Positions 40,801 through 48,635 of a stretch of 64,000 bases of DNA are shown piece after piece (position 1 is the stretch's first letter; each line of letters opens with the position of its first letter). Made by a program: the position numbers and the translations under genes. This DNA is from Bolinopsis microptera. Its lineage: Eukaryota > Ctenophora > Tentaculata > Lobata > Bolinopsidae. The stretch is taken from NCBI RefSeq assembly GCF_026151205.1, contig NC_087083.1, positions 10,723,460 through 10,787,459 on the forward strand. The letters run 5' to 3'. The notes below the pieces were generated by a model. That model did no database searches, was not told the origin of the DNA, and saw only the letters and a program-made list of their open reading frames with translations.

Positions 40801-43800
40801 TTTCTTATCGTGGTTACCTATTTCTTACCCGTGATAAAAATCATAATTGGTCCTTCAACTGTGTTCGAAATATTTTATCTCTCTAAACTTGTAAATGAAC
40901 AGAAAACGAACGAAATTGCTATTTTTATCGTTGATAAGGCAAGGTTCAATCGTTTGCCTTATCTTATATATTGTGGCTTATAAAATCACGGCGAAAAAGA
41001 ATGCACAGTTATCTTGTTTATTTTTAATTCCACACAATCTGCTGATGGCATGATAAAACATTACGTTATCACCGTGCCTATAATAGGAGACAAGCCAGAA
41101 GGTAAATTACGGCTTGCTCGCTGAGTTTTCAATCTTTTCTAATCATAGGGAGCTATTATTAATATCGTGGTGGTTAACCGCTGGTCATGGGTAGCCGGTA
41201 GAGGAATACGGGGTTGTAAAAATGGTTTGGAATCCATCTTTTGTTTAATCCAATCCTTCGTGCTTGTAGCATTTGCAATTATTCGAGCTTCAACTTGTCC
41301 ACAGGTATTATACGTTGAGAAATAATTTCATTTTACTTCATTATCACTGCATGTAAATCTTATCCTTCTTGAATGTTATTTTGGAATCAACAGTCTCCTA
41401 AAAAGGCATGGTTCTAATCAGTCTAAAAAACATCAATCTAACAATGCATCCGATAAGAAAAGCTATCTTCCGCACTGAGTATTACTTACCCCTTGATTCA
41501 GTTTCTACCTAATTCTACACTTTAGTTCTTTACAGCTGTAAAAATCCATTCAGATCCTTGAATCAGTAAAATATACATAATATGATCACATAATTGTCAT
41601 ATAATTAAAGCAATTATGTAATTAATTAAAGCAATCATATAATTAGGGAGTCCTAATTATGGAAGAAGGGTCGCACGTTTATCTCCTACCTGTGTATACT
41701 GGTAAGCATACCCCATCTTCAGCCAGTACCTGCATACTTTACACTTTACATAGTAATTGCATATTTGTATACTAATTTGCATAATTTGCATAGTAAACTT
41801 GGTACTATTTTCTTCTATGATCAGCCTAGTCCTAAACCATTAAAACAGTCAAACTTTGATTTACCAGGACTCTCTCGGGGGTAGGCTCGGTAAATGTTCG
41901 GTAAATGGCTCAGTAAATGGGCATGAACGACTAAAACTTGAAAGAAGATTAATTTACGTCGCGTTTACAAATAAAACCAGATAATAGGAAATAAGATCAG
42001 TAAATAGTGGGTACAGTGAGGCACGGTAAATCGAGGTTTGACTGTTTAATTCAAAGAAACTTGAGAGTTATAAACTCATTATAATGTATGAAGGGTCGTT
42101 CAATCTTGTATTGTAATAGTTGATTATATTGATTAAATAATGATTGTACTTTTGATTTTGGGAATTTTCTATTTATTTCGTTGAGTTATTGTTAAGTAGA
42201 ATGGGTGATTTACAAAAACTATTATTATAATAGCATGTTATCTAATCTGAGTTTTATTTCAGCCTCCGTACGATCAGAAACCGCCGGTGAGTTTATTTTG
42301 CACACAAATTAATCTAATAAATAGGTCATCATGATTAGTTAATAATTTATTGGTTCCATAACAATTCGTTGGTAAAATAACTGTTTGTTGTTAAAATAAT
42401 ATGAACAAGATTAATTAACTTTTATTCGAGAGTGGGTGTAGACTGCAGCTGAATCTGATAATTTTGCCTTGATAATGATACTATATCAATACTTTAATAA
42501 TTAATATCAGAAAATATAATGTTATAAAAATAGAGAACATTTCTGCTAATGTTATCAATGATAATCGTATTAGCCATAGCCGGTAACCGCATTAGACTAG
42601 TGTATTATATACTAAAAGGCATGGACCAGAATTAAGTATACATGTTAGTGCAATATCTTAGTCAAGGTGATATTTTCACCCTCTACTACTGGCCAATATC
42701 CCAATATCACTCGGACACTTGTCAACATACCTTAAGTTAATTCTGGTCCACCCTACATACTATTCACTCCTAACAAACTGCTATTCGTACCTGGGTCTGA
42801 CAAATCACAATCTTCTAAATTAGCACCTCCAATCACTTACTCCTTCATCAATAAATCTGTCACTTCATTCCAGCTACTTGATTATCGCAGATCTTCCAGC
42901 TTTAACGACATATATGGTATAATTACTAATTAGTACAGTAGAGGTGCTTTGTTTTAGTCCATCTCTCAAGCAATTGTGATGAAGATTGGAAGCCACCAAA
43001 ATACCCGTGTAAAATACCGATGTAGAAGTATTAAATGAAGTATTTGGTACTGGACAGGACCATGTAAAGCACTATACACATCTCCCTGTACCTGTGTAGT
43101 CCTTTTCAGGGATATATTACCATAATATCTGGGATATACAGGGTGTTCACGATACATTGAAAAGTTTTTAAATGCCTATAAAAACATTTATGAAGGAGCA
43201 GTCCACTATATTTTCCCCTCATTTCCTTTGCTAATCGATTAAATTAATGTAGTAGTGGAACAGCAATACTAAGGTAATGGGACTGTATTGCTGTTCCACT
43301 ACTACAGAAATTATCCCGATAACACTCGACCTCTGCCTGATCCAGAGGATATCACCATTTTACCTTCACACAGACATCGAACGCTGTACGAAGATGACGA
43401 TCAGACATCATTACGATTAAATTTAATGTTACAACCATAACAGTCCAGGTATCAAAAATGCCACACAATTCTCAAAATTTAGAATATTGTGCTGCGACAT
43501 CCTGAGTGATAACTATGAAGAATGTTTCTGCCAATGTGTTTCCTCTTATAAGATTGGATTGGAGTGACCTAGAACATTTAATATTTTTTTATAGAGAATA
43601 AACAGTTAACAGGGTAACAGTAAAAAGGGGGCTATCAATGCTATTTGAGCATTTTAAGGCGAAAACTCTCTGAACACTCTCTCAACATTCTCTGAACACT
43701 CTCTGAACACTCTCTGAACACTCTCTGAACACTCTCTGAACACTCTCTGAACACTCTCTGAACACTCTCTAAACACTCTATGAACACTCTCTGAACACTC

Positions 43801-45522
43801 TCTGAACACTCTCTGAACACTCTCTAAACACTCTCTAAACACTCTATGAACACTCTCTGAACACTCTCTGAACAGCTGCTTGAACAGCGTTATGCTGCAT
43901 CATACCCCAAAGTAACATACACATACTGTTAAAACACGATTTACTCTGTGCTTCTTTGAGGATTCTTTCTACAAACTTAGCGACAATCAGAGCTTCCCTG
44001 TAAAAATATAGAGAGAATCTCGATTACTTGTTTAACAAATGATCTACCACAGACAATTTGAATATTCGCTGGATAACTGGGTACCAGTTACTTTAGTTAC
44101 AACTTAAAAGTAAACTGACATTTTCATATTTGTTACTTTAGGGCTTAAATTCAACGAACAATGCCAATATTCCATCAACATATCACAGAAACACTGCCAA
44201 CATAACTATGCCGCTGCCAAAATGCCACCATTTCGCTTCAATGCTGCCGCGATGCTGCTGCTATTATAGCGCTAGTAGTAGCGCTAGTAGCGCTATAATA
44301 GCGCTACTAGCGACACATTCCCTCTTCAGTTATGCACCTATCTACCCACATTGACTTTAAGTTAAAGATGATCTTTATAGATAACTCCTTACTCCAAAGA
44401 CTCAGTACTTTGGTAAATCTGACTCTGTAAGATCGTAGACAGTGATGAAGGGATACGTTTTTGGGGGAGAACGTACTGATATATTATTATGATTTCTAAG
44501 TTGATATTTATGGCTGCTTTAAACCATGATTCTAAATGACAGTTGAGTTTAGGAAGCACATGAAAATATAGGAATTTAGGAATCGATGTGATAATGATTT
44601 GTTTCACAATTTTTTGGATATCTTGTAAATTTCGTCGTCACTCAAAACTTCAAAAGGACTTTGCTATTACAGAAACATTTCGGCACCGCAAAGACATTCC
44701 ATCCGGCGACTATTCATCTCACGACAATTTGTGCATTCCCTCGCACTGATTTCGACCAATAAGTAGTAAGACTTTCACACATAATAAGACTCTAAAATCC
44801 TTGAAATCTCGCTTCCCGGGAGTACAAGTATCAACACATCTCAAAAATTACAGTTATGTCGAGGTCGTAAACCTAACTTCACAGAGAAATAATGTGTACT
44901 TCTCATTTCACGAGGTACTCTAAACCCAACTTCACAGAGAAATGATGTGTACTTCTCAAAAAAATAGTATTAGGTACCAGTACTTCTCAATATAAATATG
45001 ACTTTTTCGGTCTTAGCGATCTTAACTCTGTCAACATGTGAGAAGCCTTAATCATCTTAAACATAACACCTCAAACATCATATTATTCTCACATGACCTT
45101 CGTTCACTTACAAAAATCAGGCTGACCTCTCTTGAATCACGAGGTTACTGCATGCTGAGGCTATAATCACTGGTCAGTAATGGCAGTGTATTTATATACC
45201 AGTAGTTATTATACTCCTTCATCAATAAAACCGTTTATATTTACAGCCGAAGTATCATAAGTAGTTACCTGTTACTCCTTCATCAATTAAACAGTCTGTA
45301 TTTCAGCTGGAGTACCATAACTTACTCCTTCATCAATTAAACAGTCTGTATTTCAGCCGGAGTACCATAACTTACTCCTTCATCAATTAAACAGTCTGTA
45401 TTTCAGCTGGAGTACCATAACTTACTCCTTCATCAATTAAACTGTCTGAATTTCAGCCGGAGTACCAGTACCACGGACCAAGGACCGCACATCCAAGCGC
45501 ACCGCCTCCCCATGACATGTGA
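14327..45522 (+). CDS. WBP1/VOPP1/Shisa-like single-pass membrane protein with PPxY tail
   Basis: Seven coding exons join in phase: 14327-14442, 14593-14676, 15041-15118, 32048-32169, 38971-39011, 42263-42286 and 45457-45522. All have GT-AG introns. The 176-residue product has a signal peptide (about 1-16), an ectodomain with eight cysteines (24, 40, 46, 47, 56, 57, 74, 79) including ETYYC, KECC and NKCC, and one N-glycosylation sequon (N89). A membrane span (about 96-118) is followed by a basic stop-transfer (RTIRRRRR). The proline-rich tail has PPPY (147-150) and PPEY (155-158). The YYxC...CC...CC pattern plus PPxY tail matches the WBP1/VOPP1/Shisa (STMC6) group, whose tails bind WW domains, often of NEDD4-type ligases. 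The exact subfamily is unsure. The gene covers 31 kb because introns 3-6 are 16.9, 6.8, 3.3 and 3.2 kb, filled with satellites and transposons. AATAAA at 46225-46230 may be its poly(A) signal. Confidence 0.85.
14750..14830 (+). repeat. Dispersed repeat copy (TTTTGATTGGTCA family)
   Basis: In intron 2 of the WBP1-like gene. The words ttttgattggtca, gaagctgat and cacgtg recur in the copies at 38154-38220, 38311-38362 and, inverted, 38493-38538. Likely a small transposon-derived family. Confidence 0.5.
15119..15254 (+). repeat. Tandem duplication that copies a splice donor
   Basis: The first 70 bp of intron 3 of the WBP1-like gene, beginning with the donor gtacggttat, is repeated immediately downstream (second copy from 15189) with a few differences. 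If the first donor were not used, translation would continue about ten codons and stop (TAA about 15150), leaving a soluble ectodomain without the membrane span. Confidence 0.7.
15530..15682. repeat. Three-copy tandem repeat (about 51 bp)
   Basis: Three near-identical copies beginning catgtgctacacac and containing gtaatgctttattag, of about 53, 51 and 51 bp, within intron 3 of the WBP1-like gene. Confidence 0.85.
15683..17422. other. Intronic non-coding DNA
   Basis: Within intron 3. It contains a cluster of CACGTG words near 15980-16040 and a small palindrome (actgtcag / ctgacagt) around 16973-17010. No supported exon. Confidence 0.4.
17423..17494. repeat. Four-copy 18-bp repeat carrying CACGTG E-boxes
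   Basis: Four head-to-tail copies of agcccacgtgattaatta; the third begins aactcacgtg. Each contains a palindromic E-box and an ATTAATTA homeodomain-like core. Regulatory function is not shown. Confidence 0.85.
17495..20080. other. Intronic non-coding DNA with small repeats
   Basis: Contains an AT palindromic stretch (about 18135-18185), a gtggtaca repeat (about 18745-18800) and a TAC microsatellite (about 19720). The overlapping plus and minus frames at 18564-18888 arise partly from that repeat. No exon is supported. Confidence 0.4.
20086..21316. other. Cluster of coding-like fragments of unknown origin
   Basis: Four pieces look protein-like but do not assemble. (a) Plus 20086-20292, containing FHQTSQYALEEDANK. 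(b) Plus 20557-20767, a 69-codon frame between an AG acceptor and a GTAAGA donor, containing FGPFWGFFSRVYTKK. (c) Minus 20794-21045, containing RRVFQLEYQVKPGRADG. (d) Plus 21129-21316, after a tttaccag acceptor, containing LIDYYFNQQFRRTK and ending in TAA. Joining (b) to (d) gives an immediate stop because the phases do not fit. They could be exons of a nested gene with a missing link, or a decayed transposon. No family recognised. Confidence 0.3.
21391..22217. repeat. 9-bp satellite (ATTAACAAC)n, about 92 near-perfect copies
   Basis: About 827 bp of a single 9-bp unit with one visible substitution (near 21590). Because the unit is 9 bp, every frame stays open and gives artificial repeats such as (VNV)n and (MLL)n; these are not proteins. 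The homogeneity implies very recent expansion. It abuts the SINE-like island to its right. Confidence 0.98.
22218..22361 (-). mobile_element. SINE-like island between two satellites (candidate)
   Basis: On the minus strand the segment carries GGTTCAAGTCC (22326-22336), a close match to the polymerase III B box found in tRNA-derived SINEs. It is followed by about 110 bp of unique body that runs straight into the 9-bp satellite where a SINE 3' tail would be. A weak A-box-like word lies upstream, towards 22355-22370. The assignment is inference from one motif and the arrangement. Confidence 0.35.
22362..30498. repeat. 8.1-kb satellite array with a 53-bp unit, about 153 copies
   Basis: The unit runs agtcagcattactccggctc then acagcattcagtccccactt then ttagcttttcaac (53 bp). 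Copies differ mainly at the CCGG position (CCGG, CTGG, CTGA), at CATTC/TATTC and at ACTTTTAG/ACTGTTAG. Higher-order structure is visible. A five-unit block (265 bp) bearing caacaatcag repeats at about 22433 and 22698. A cassette of a CAGAGC unit, a CTGACTC unit and then an inserted 'actcaacag' recurs at about 26068, 26449, 27777 and 29163. The array lies wholly inside intron 3 of the WBP1-like gene and has no coding content. Confidence 0.98.
30499..31618. other. Intronic non-coding DNA
   Basis: Contains direct repeats of gtgcacgtgct words (about 30663-30715) and two copies of aattccaatcagat (30871 and 30927). No supported exon. Confidence 0.4.
31619..31647. repeat. Poly(G) run of 29
   Basis: An uninterrupted run of about 29 G in the AT-rich intron 3. 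It can form a G-quadruplex, and its exact length is likely to be unreliable in sequencing. Confidence 0.9.
31784..31842. repeat. Pyrimidine (C/T) tract with internal repeat
   Basis: About 59 bp of almost pure C/T in which ctcccctcccttccac occurs twice. It lies about 200 bp upstream of the transmembrane exon of the WBP1-like gene. Confidence 0.8.
32570..32740. repeat. Degenerate tandem repeat (AAACTAAAA...TTTATT)
   Basis: Imperfect copies of a 23-28 bp unit (aaactaaaattttattac and variants with acatgcattt) in intron 4 of the WBP1-like gene. Confidence 0.75.
32984..33343. mobile_element. pogo/Tigger-type MITE (360 bp)
   Basis: The inverted ends read AGTAAAACCCCGATTTATCG on the left and its complement on the right, ending in CTG followed by TA. 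Ends of the form CAGTnnAACCnCGATTTA with a TA target site are typical of pogo/Tigger elements. Near the left end the sub-end motif is repeated three times (accccgattta). There is no transposase frame. Confidence 0.75.
33345..34550. other. Intronic non-coding DNA
   Basis: Small gtcactgag-type repeats lie near 33640-33700. The minus frame at 34365-34547 is short and unassigned. Nothing else is supported. Confidence 0.4.
34551..34705. repeat. 11-bp minisatellite (ATAAACCTAAT)n
   Basis: About 14 head-to-tail copies of an 11-bp unit with C/T variation, in intron 4 of the WBP1-like gene. Confidence 0.9.
34832..35224 (-). pseudogene. Non-LTR retrotransposon C-terminal fragment
   Basis: A 130-codon minus-strand frame contains LRQIINTYWPTVISNENLY, then RWKMLGHVLRSGDDTPAF, then KGRRGRPRSNL and a final AHDRRLWR. 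The order (W/P...ISN..LY, WxxLGHVLR, GRRGRPR, DRxxW) is the post-reverse-transcriptase C-terminus of several non-LTR retrotransposon clades. The catalytic RT domain is absent upstream, so this is a truncated copy inside intron 4 of the WBP1-like gene. The clade cannot be fixed from this fragment. Confidence 0.75.
35530..35625. repeat. Three-copy 32-bp repeat with ATCGATATCACGT
   Basis: Three copies of ttcgaaaactaacaatatcg followed by atatcacgt(g/t)ac. Each ends in a CACGTGA or CACGT(T/A)A word. Confidence 0.85.
35626..36870. other. Intronic non-coding DNA with partial duplications
   Basis: Pieces around 35809-35884 recur with gaps at about 35974-36172 (acagctctcc, gtcgttagtgtgt, actgtcaaa). 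A tatataag word at about 36080 resembles a TATA box but nothing downstream supports a promoter. A (TG)n tract lies near 36103-36120, and a GC-rich word (ccgcgcgccgcgccg) at about 36538. Confidence 0.4.
36871..37131. repeat. 19-bp minisatellite, about 14 copies
   Basis: Unit gggtgccgtgcactacatc (19 bp), with variants gtggact and cagatgcc in the first copies. It creates open frames in all three plus frames, which are artefacts. It lies in intron 4 of the WBP1-like gene. Confidence 0.95.
37828..37870. repeat. (GT)n microsatellite
   Basis: About 15 GT pairs following two copies of ggggaatgt. No coding relevance. Confidence 0.9.
38150..38600. mobile_element. Foldback cluster of a CACGTGACATTGATTCTGGG repeat
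   Basis: Two direct copies containing gacacgtgacattgattctg (38154 and 38313) face an inverted copy (about 38493-38538). Nested outside, aaatcacgggagaagatatc at about 38260-38295 faces its complement at about 38556-38594, making a large imperfect hairpin. Related words occur at 14750-14830. This looks like a small inverted-repeat transposon that inserted or rearranged repeatedly. Confidence 0.6.
39740..40110. repeat. 22-bp minisatellite, about 17 copies
   Basis: Unit tagttatgaaccagttagg plus tgc (22 bp) with rare substitutions, in intron 5 of the WBP1-like gene. Confidence 0.95.
40646..40768 (-). CDS. Possible RGG-rich exon (minus strand, nested in an intron)
   Basis: Between an AG acceptor (40770-40769) and a GTAACG donor (40645-40644) there is a 123-bp open segment. 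It reads FTRPTGGGRGGDGRGGEGGG and then FTKPTGRGGKQ. Such RGG boxes occur in RNA-binding proteins such as Vasa-type helicases, FUS or nucleolin-like proteins. The FT(R/K)PTG word at both ends reflects an internal duplication of about 69 bp. No partner exon has been found, and the segment lies inside an intron of the plus-strand WBP1-like gene, so this is a hypothesis only. Confidence 0.35.
41846..42044. mobile_element. pogo/Tigger-type MITE (199 bp)
   Basis: The left end CAGTCAAACTTTGATTTACC and the right end, complement of CAGTCAAACCTCGATTTACC, are inverted with two or so mismatches. Internal cggtaaatg words repeat the sub-terminal motif. The end sequence is the pogo/Tigger type also seen at 32984-33343, but the TA target duplication has decayed or is unclear. 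Intron 5 of the WBP1-like gene. Confidence 0.7.
43248..43306. repeat. Perfect 21-bp inverted repeat ending at a splice-acceptor-like CAG
   Basis: Arms 43248-43268 and 43286-43306 (tgtagtagtggaacagcaat and complement) are perfect with a 17-bp loop. The right arm supplies the pyrimidine-rich end and CAG just before the coding-like segment at 43308. Confidence 0.85.
43308..43440 (+). CDS. Possible terminal exon, proline/aspartate-rich (unplaced)
   Basis: After an AG acceptor there is an open segment of 43 codons and a TAA. It contains NYPDNTRPLPDPEDITILP and TLYEDDDQTS. The composition is protein-like. It would need an upstream exon ending two bases into a codon. The preceding exon of the WBP1-like gene (42263-42286) ends on a codon boundary and would give an early stop, so it is not a simple alternative tail of that gene. 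Real exon or chance cannot be settled. Confidence 0.3.
43650..43873. repeat. 11-bp minisatellite (GAACACTCTCT)n
   Basis: About 20 copies of gaacactctct with occasional a/t changes, in intron 6 of the WBP1-like gene. The 62-codon minus frame over it is an artefact. Confidence 0.95.
44260..44312. repeat. TAGCGCTA palindrome cluster (hairpin)
   Basis: Arms 44260-44274 and 44288-44302 are perfect 15-bp complements. The loop itself contains another TAGCGCTA palindrome, and more TAGCGCTA-like words follow, so several alternative hairpins are possible. Confidence 0.8.
44860..44962. repeat. Two-copy tandem duplication of about 50 bp
   Basis: The block with aacttcacagagaaataatg then tgtacttctc occurs twice with a few substitutions. 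Confidence 0.75.
45210..45460 (+). repeat. Tandem copies of the last-exon splice acceptor of the WBP1-like gene
   Basis: A 50-bp unit (tactccttcatcaattaaac, then a pyrimidine-rich run ending cag, then c(c/t)ggagtaccataac) is repeated so that five acceptor sites precede or form the exon start: AG at 45246, 45306, 45356, 45406 and the used one at 45456. The repeat contains the first codons of the exon (CCG GAG TAC). The same tactccttcatcaat word occurs at about 42840 and, inverted, at about 46322. Consequences are given in the findings. Confidence 0.85.
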
Positions 45523-45895
45523 CACACCACTAAGTGTGATCTGGTATGATAAAATTTACGAGGTTAATAGCGATCAGGGTTTGTGTGATATAAGTGTGAG
45601 CAGTGATCATTGTACGCTCCAGTGTAATGCGGTTAGAACTGATAAACAGTCAACCGGTTGTTGTATGAACGGGTTGAAATTAACACTGTATTTGAGTTTA
45701 TTTTGCGTAATCCGGGACGTTATGGATAAGTCAGAACTTTTGAAAATGCAACTAGAATTGCAGGAAAGGACCCGCTTGTCATTTGTTGTGTATATGACGT
45801 GGCTATTTATGTTTGCTACTGCTATTTGTAAAAATTATTGGTTAAAAGTTTATTTGATTTTGTGGGAGGAGTATAACAGTTTAATATTAATTTGA
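45407..45895 (+). other. Long alternative reading frame opened by the adjacent decoy acceptor
   Basis: From the decoy acceptor at 45406 the frame is open for 35 codons to ATG 45512 and then 127 more to the stop at 45893-45895. It overlaps the normal stop (TGA 45520-45522) in another frame. The 127-residue part contains a hydrophobic stretch (LTLYLSLFCVI) and a second one (FVVYMTWLFMFATAI). No family recognised. It may be chance 3' UTR sequence, or an alternative C-terminus of the WBP1-like protein. Confidence 0.3.
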
Positions 45896-46531
45896 TTAAT
45901 AACTGTTGAAACTTTATTTCTTACATGACAGTAAAAACTTTAAAAAAATGTCTCCTACTCTGTGGTATTGAGTAAAGGATATTTCTGTTCAGAAAATTGT
46001 GTTCTTCTCAAAAATTCCTTCCAACCAAAAATTCGATGCATTTAGATTTTAATTTCCGAGATGAAATAATGCGATTAAGTCGAAAAAAGATATGACTACT
46101 GGTAATATTGTCTTAGTTTTATTAAAACTTTGCAACAAAATCTGTCTTGTTGTGCATGAAGTCTGCAAAAAGTAACGATTTAAAAGAACATGCAGAGTGG
46201 GAATTTTAAAACATTTCAATAATCAATAAACTGTTTAATTTCTTGTAACCATTATTATTTATTATATATTTTAACTCAACTTTTAAGTTCGCTTCGCAAT
46301 GCAATGTAAAACAGACTGTTTTATTGATGAAGGAGTAGCAAGTAACTCTAATGTGTGCAATACATTCTAGTTGTTGCTGATTTGCCCAAATATACCATTC
46401 TTACCAGTCTTTTAAAATAGGAGAGATATTTAAAAGTTTTTTTGTGTTACAAATCTTTCTCTACAGTCGAAAATTGCCAATACGGGCCTGCAACTTGCCG
46501 GTTTGAACTGACTTATTTTATCTAAGTTATT

Positions 46532-48157
46532 GTGCTGATATTAGGTGGAGACAAATTATTAGCATTTCCTTTTATTTTTAAAGAAGGTACGATATATTAT
46601 ATTCTTAAAAAATGTGCCTTTACGTTAGCCCCAGCACTGGAGATTCTTTTCACAAAGTGCTATGTATCCGGCTTCCTACCTTCAAATTGGAAATATGCAA
46701 TTGTTGTTCCAGTACACAAGAAAGGCTCCAAGAATGACATTAAGAATTATAGGCCAATATCTTTGACTAGCTTAGTTATGAAAGTCATGGAAAGAATTAT
46801 TCGAGATGAACTTTTGAGTAGATGTTATGATAAAATTGATCCTCGTCAACATGGTTTCCTGCCTCACAAATCTTGTGCAACTCAGATGGTTGAATTCTGC
46901 GATAGCCTATCCCTCTCTCTTAACAAGAACATTAGATCTGATATTGTTTACTTCGATTTTGCCAAAGCATTCGATTCCGTTAACCACGACTTAATACTAT
47001 ACAAGCTAAAATTTTATTATAACATCGATGGAATGCTTCTCCAATTTATGAAAAGTTACCTCTCCGGACGTCAGCAATGTGTAGTTGTTAATGGGGCTAT
47101 CTCTGCAACCCTACCAGTGTTGTCAGGTGTTCCTCAAGGGTCAATAATCGGACCAACACTTTTTGTTCTTTTCATAAATGATATATATTCTGGACTTTCT
47201 CAGGGCACTAATATCCTTTTATACGCTGATGATACTAAAATGTGGAGAGAGATATCCCAAGAGGAAGACCACCATATACTTCAAAGCGATATTAATTATC
47301 TCATGACATGGGCAAGAACTAATAAGATGAAGTTTCATCCTGATAAATGTAAGGTCTTAGCTATACTTAAGAGGTGGTCTCCCTTAGATGGCATTTTACC
47401 ATTTACACGTTACACTTACTCTATGGGCCAAACTCTTCTTGATTATACAGATTCTGAAAAAGATTTAGGCATAATCATGACGTCTAATCTAAATTTTAAT
47501 AGCCAGGCCGATGCTCTATATGGTAAAGCTAACCAAAAATTTGGCATGCTTAAGAGAAATTGTCATTTTATTAATGATCTGAACAAGAGAAGAGTCTTGT
47601 ATCTTACTCTTGTACGCTCAATATTCGAACACTGTCCCATCATTTGGCGACCAGCGTCCAGTAGCACTATCAATAGGCTTGAAGGATTGCAGAAAAGGGC
47701 CCTCAAATGGATTCGTAATGATTACGGTGTAAGCTATAGTGTAGAGGAAATCTATAATGCCCATTGTAAACAGTTAAATATTCTGCCCCTAAAGTACAGG
47801 TTTGATTACCATGATCTCAAGTTCTTTCATTCCCTAGTGCATCAATACCACCCATGCACCACTCTGCCTCAGTACCTTACTTTCTTCTCCGGGTCAAGCC
47901 GACTGAGAAGCTCACATCTTGATCACTTATCAGTAATATCTTCAATTCCACCTGGCTCAGCTATATCTAAATCTTACTTTTATCGAGCTCATCTCACTTG
48001 GAACCGACTTCCTCTTTCCCTTCGAGAGATTATCAGACCAGGTGTGTTTAAAACAGAACTTATTAAACACATCTGGAAGGAACATGTTTGTACTGCATCT
48101 GTAGATATTGACCCTAGTTCAGATCCTGACAATTATTTTTCTCCAGACTACGGGTAG
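46532..48157 (+). CDS. Reverse transcriptase ORF of the non-LTR element
   Basis: RNA-directed DNA polymerase that would copy element RNA at a nicked target. In the 541-codon frame the order is APALEILFTKCYVSGFLPSNW (about 33-53), VPVHKKGS and NYRPISLTS (59-80), motif A FDFAKAFDSV (141-150), motif B GVPQGSIIGP (199-208) and the catalytic YADD (231-234). A C-terminal domain follows with RSIFEHCPIIWRP and WNRLPLSLRE. The first 20 or so residues do not match the family and no ATG marks a natural start (the frame begins GTG). There is no stop or frameshift, so the copy is young or recently active. The endonuclease half is missing, so this copy is not autonomous. Confidence 0.9.
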   Translation: MLILGGDKLLAFPFIFKEGTIYYILKKCAFTLAPALEILFTKCYVSGFLPSNWKYAIVVPVHKKGSKNDIKNYRPISLTSLVMKVMERIIRDELLSRCYDKIDPRQHGFLPHKSCATQMVEFCDSLSLSLNKNIRSDIVYFDFAKAFDSVNHDLILYKLKFYYNIDGMLLQFMKSYLSGRQQCVVVNGAISATLPVLSGVPQGSIIGPTLFVLFINDIYSGLSQGTNILLYADDTKMWREISQEEDHHILQSDINYLMTWARTNKMKFHPDKCKVLAILKRWSPLDGILPFTRYTYSMGQTLLDYTDSEKDLGIIMTSNLNFNSQADALYGKANQKFGMLKRNCHFINDLNKRRVLYLTLVRSIFEHCPIIWRPASSSTINRLEGLQKRALKWIRNDYGVSYSVEEIYNAHCKQLNILPLKYRFDYHDLKFFHSLVHQYHPCTTLPQYLTFFSGSSRLRSSHLDHLSVISSIPPGSAISKSYFYRAHLTWNRLPLSLREIIRPGVFKTELIKHIWKEHVCTASVDIDPSSDPDNYFSPDYG

Positions 48158-48635
48158 TGTATTTCTCTATTATTTTTGTTTTAATTTTTTTTGAGGTACT
48201 CATCACGCATTTTTGCTTTATTCGGATACAATTTTGATTTAGTCTTTTATATTCAATTATTTAAATTTTATCGTTAAAACTTCATTCCATTGGAAATATT
48301 ACAAATCAGCCAATTGTTATTGAGAATTTTTGGGTTGTGGCAATTATTCTTGAAAACCTAGAAATGCCTCCTAAGTTCACAGCTCATATTATTTGCCCAT
48401 TTTTCTCCTTCTGCACTTGGGGCCCAATGTAATTGCTCGACTTTTCATCAGGTCTCTCGAGGCCTTTTGTTTGGTTATTTGGGTGTATTGGTGTCCCCTG
48501 ATTGTTATCATCGCTGTACACTTGTCAAGGCATTTTTTGGTTTCTCTAGTCCATTTTTAGAAATTCTATACAACATTGATATTGTAATAAATTCTGATGA
48601 TAATAATTGAAAGATTTCAATAAAAAAAAATATAA
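46590..48635 (+). mobile_element. 5'-truncated non-LTR retrotransposon (CR1/Jockey-like)
   Basis: The element carries an intact reverse transcriptase frame but no upstream endonuclease domain. Recognisable element sequence starts about 46590, and the bases before it do not match the family pattern, as expected from 5' truncation during target-primed reverse transcription. The 3' UTR runs from 48157 to an A-rich end with AATAAA-like words near 48615-48635. It lies about 1.1 kb downstream of the WBP1-like stop in the same orientation. Clade placement within CR1/L2/Jockey is from overall motif style only. Confidence 0.85.

Noticed and set aside
43654-43842. 62-codon minus frame rich in FRECSESV
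   Set aside because: Translation of the 11-bp minisatellite.
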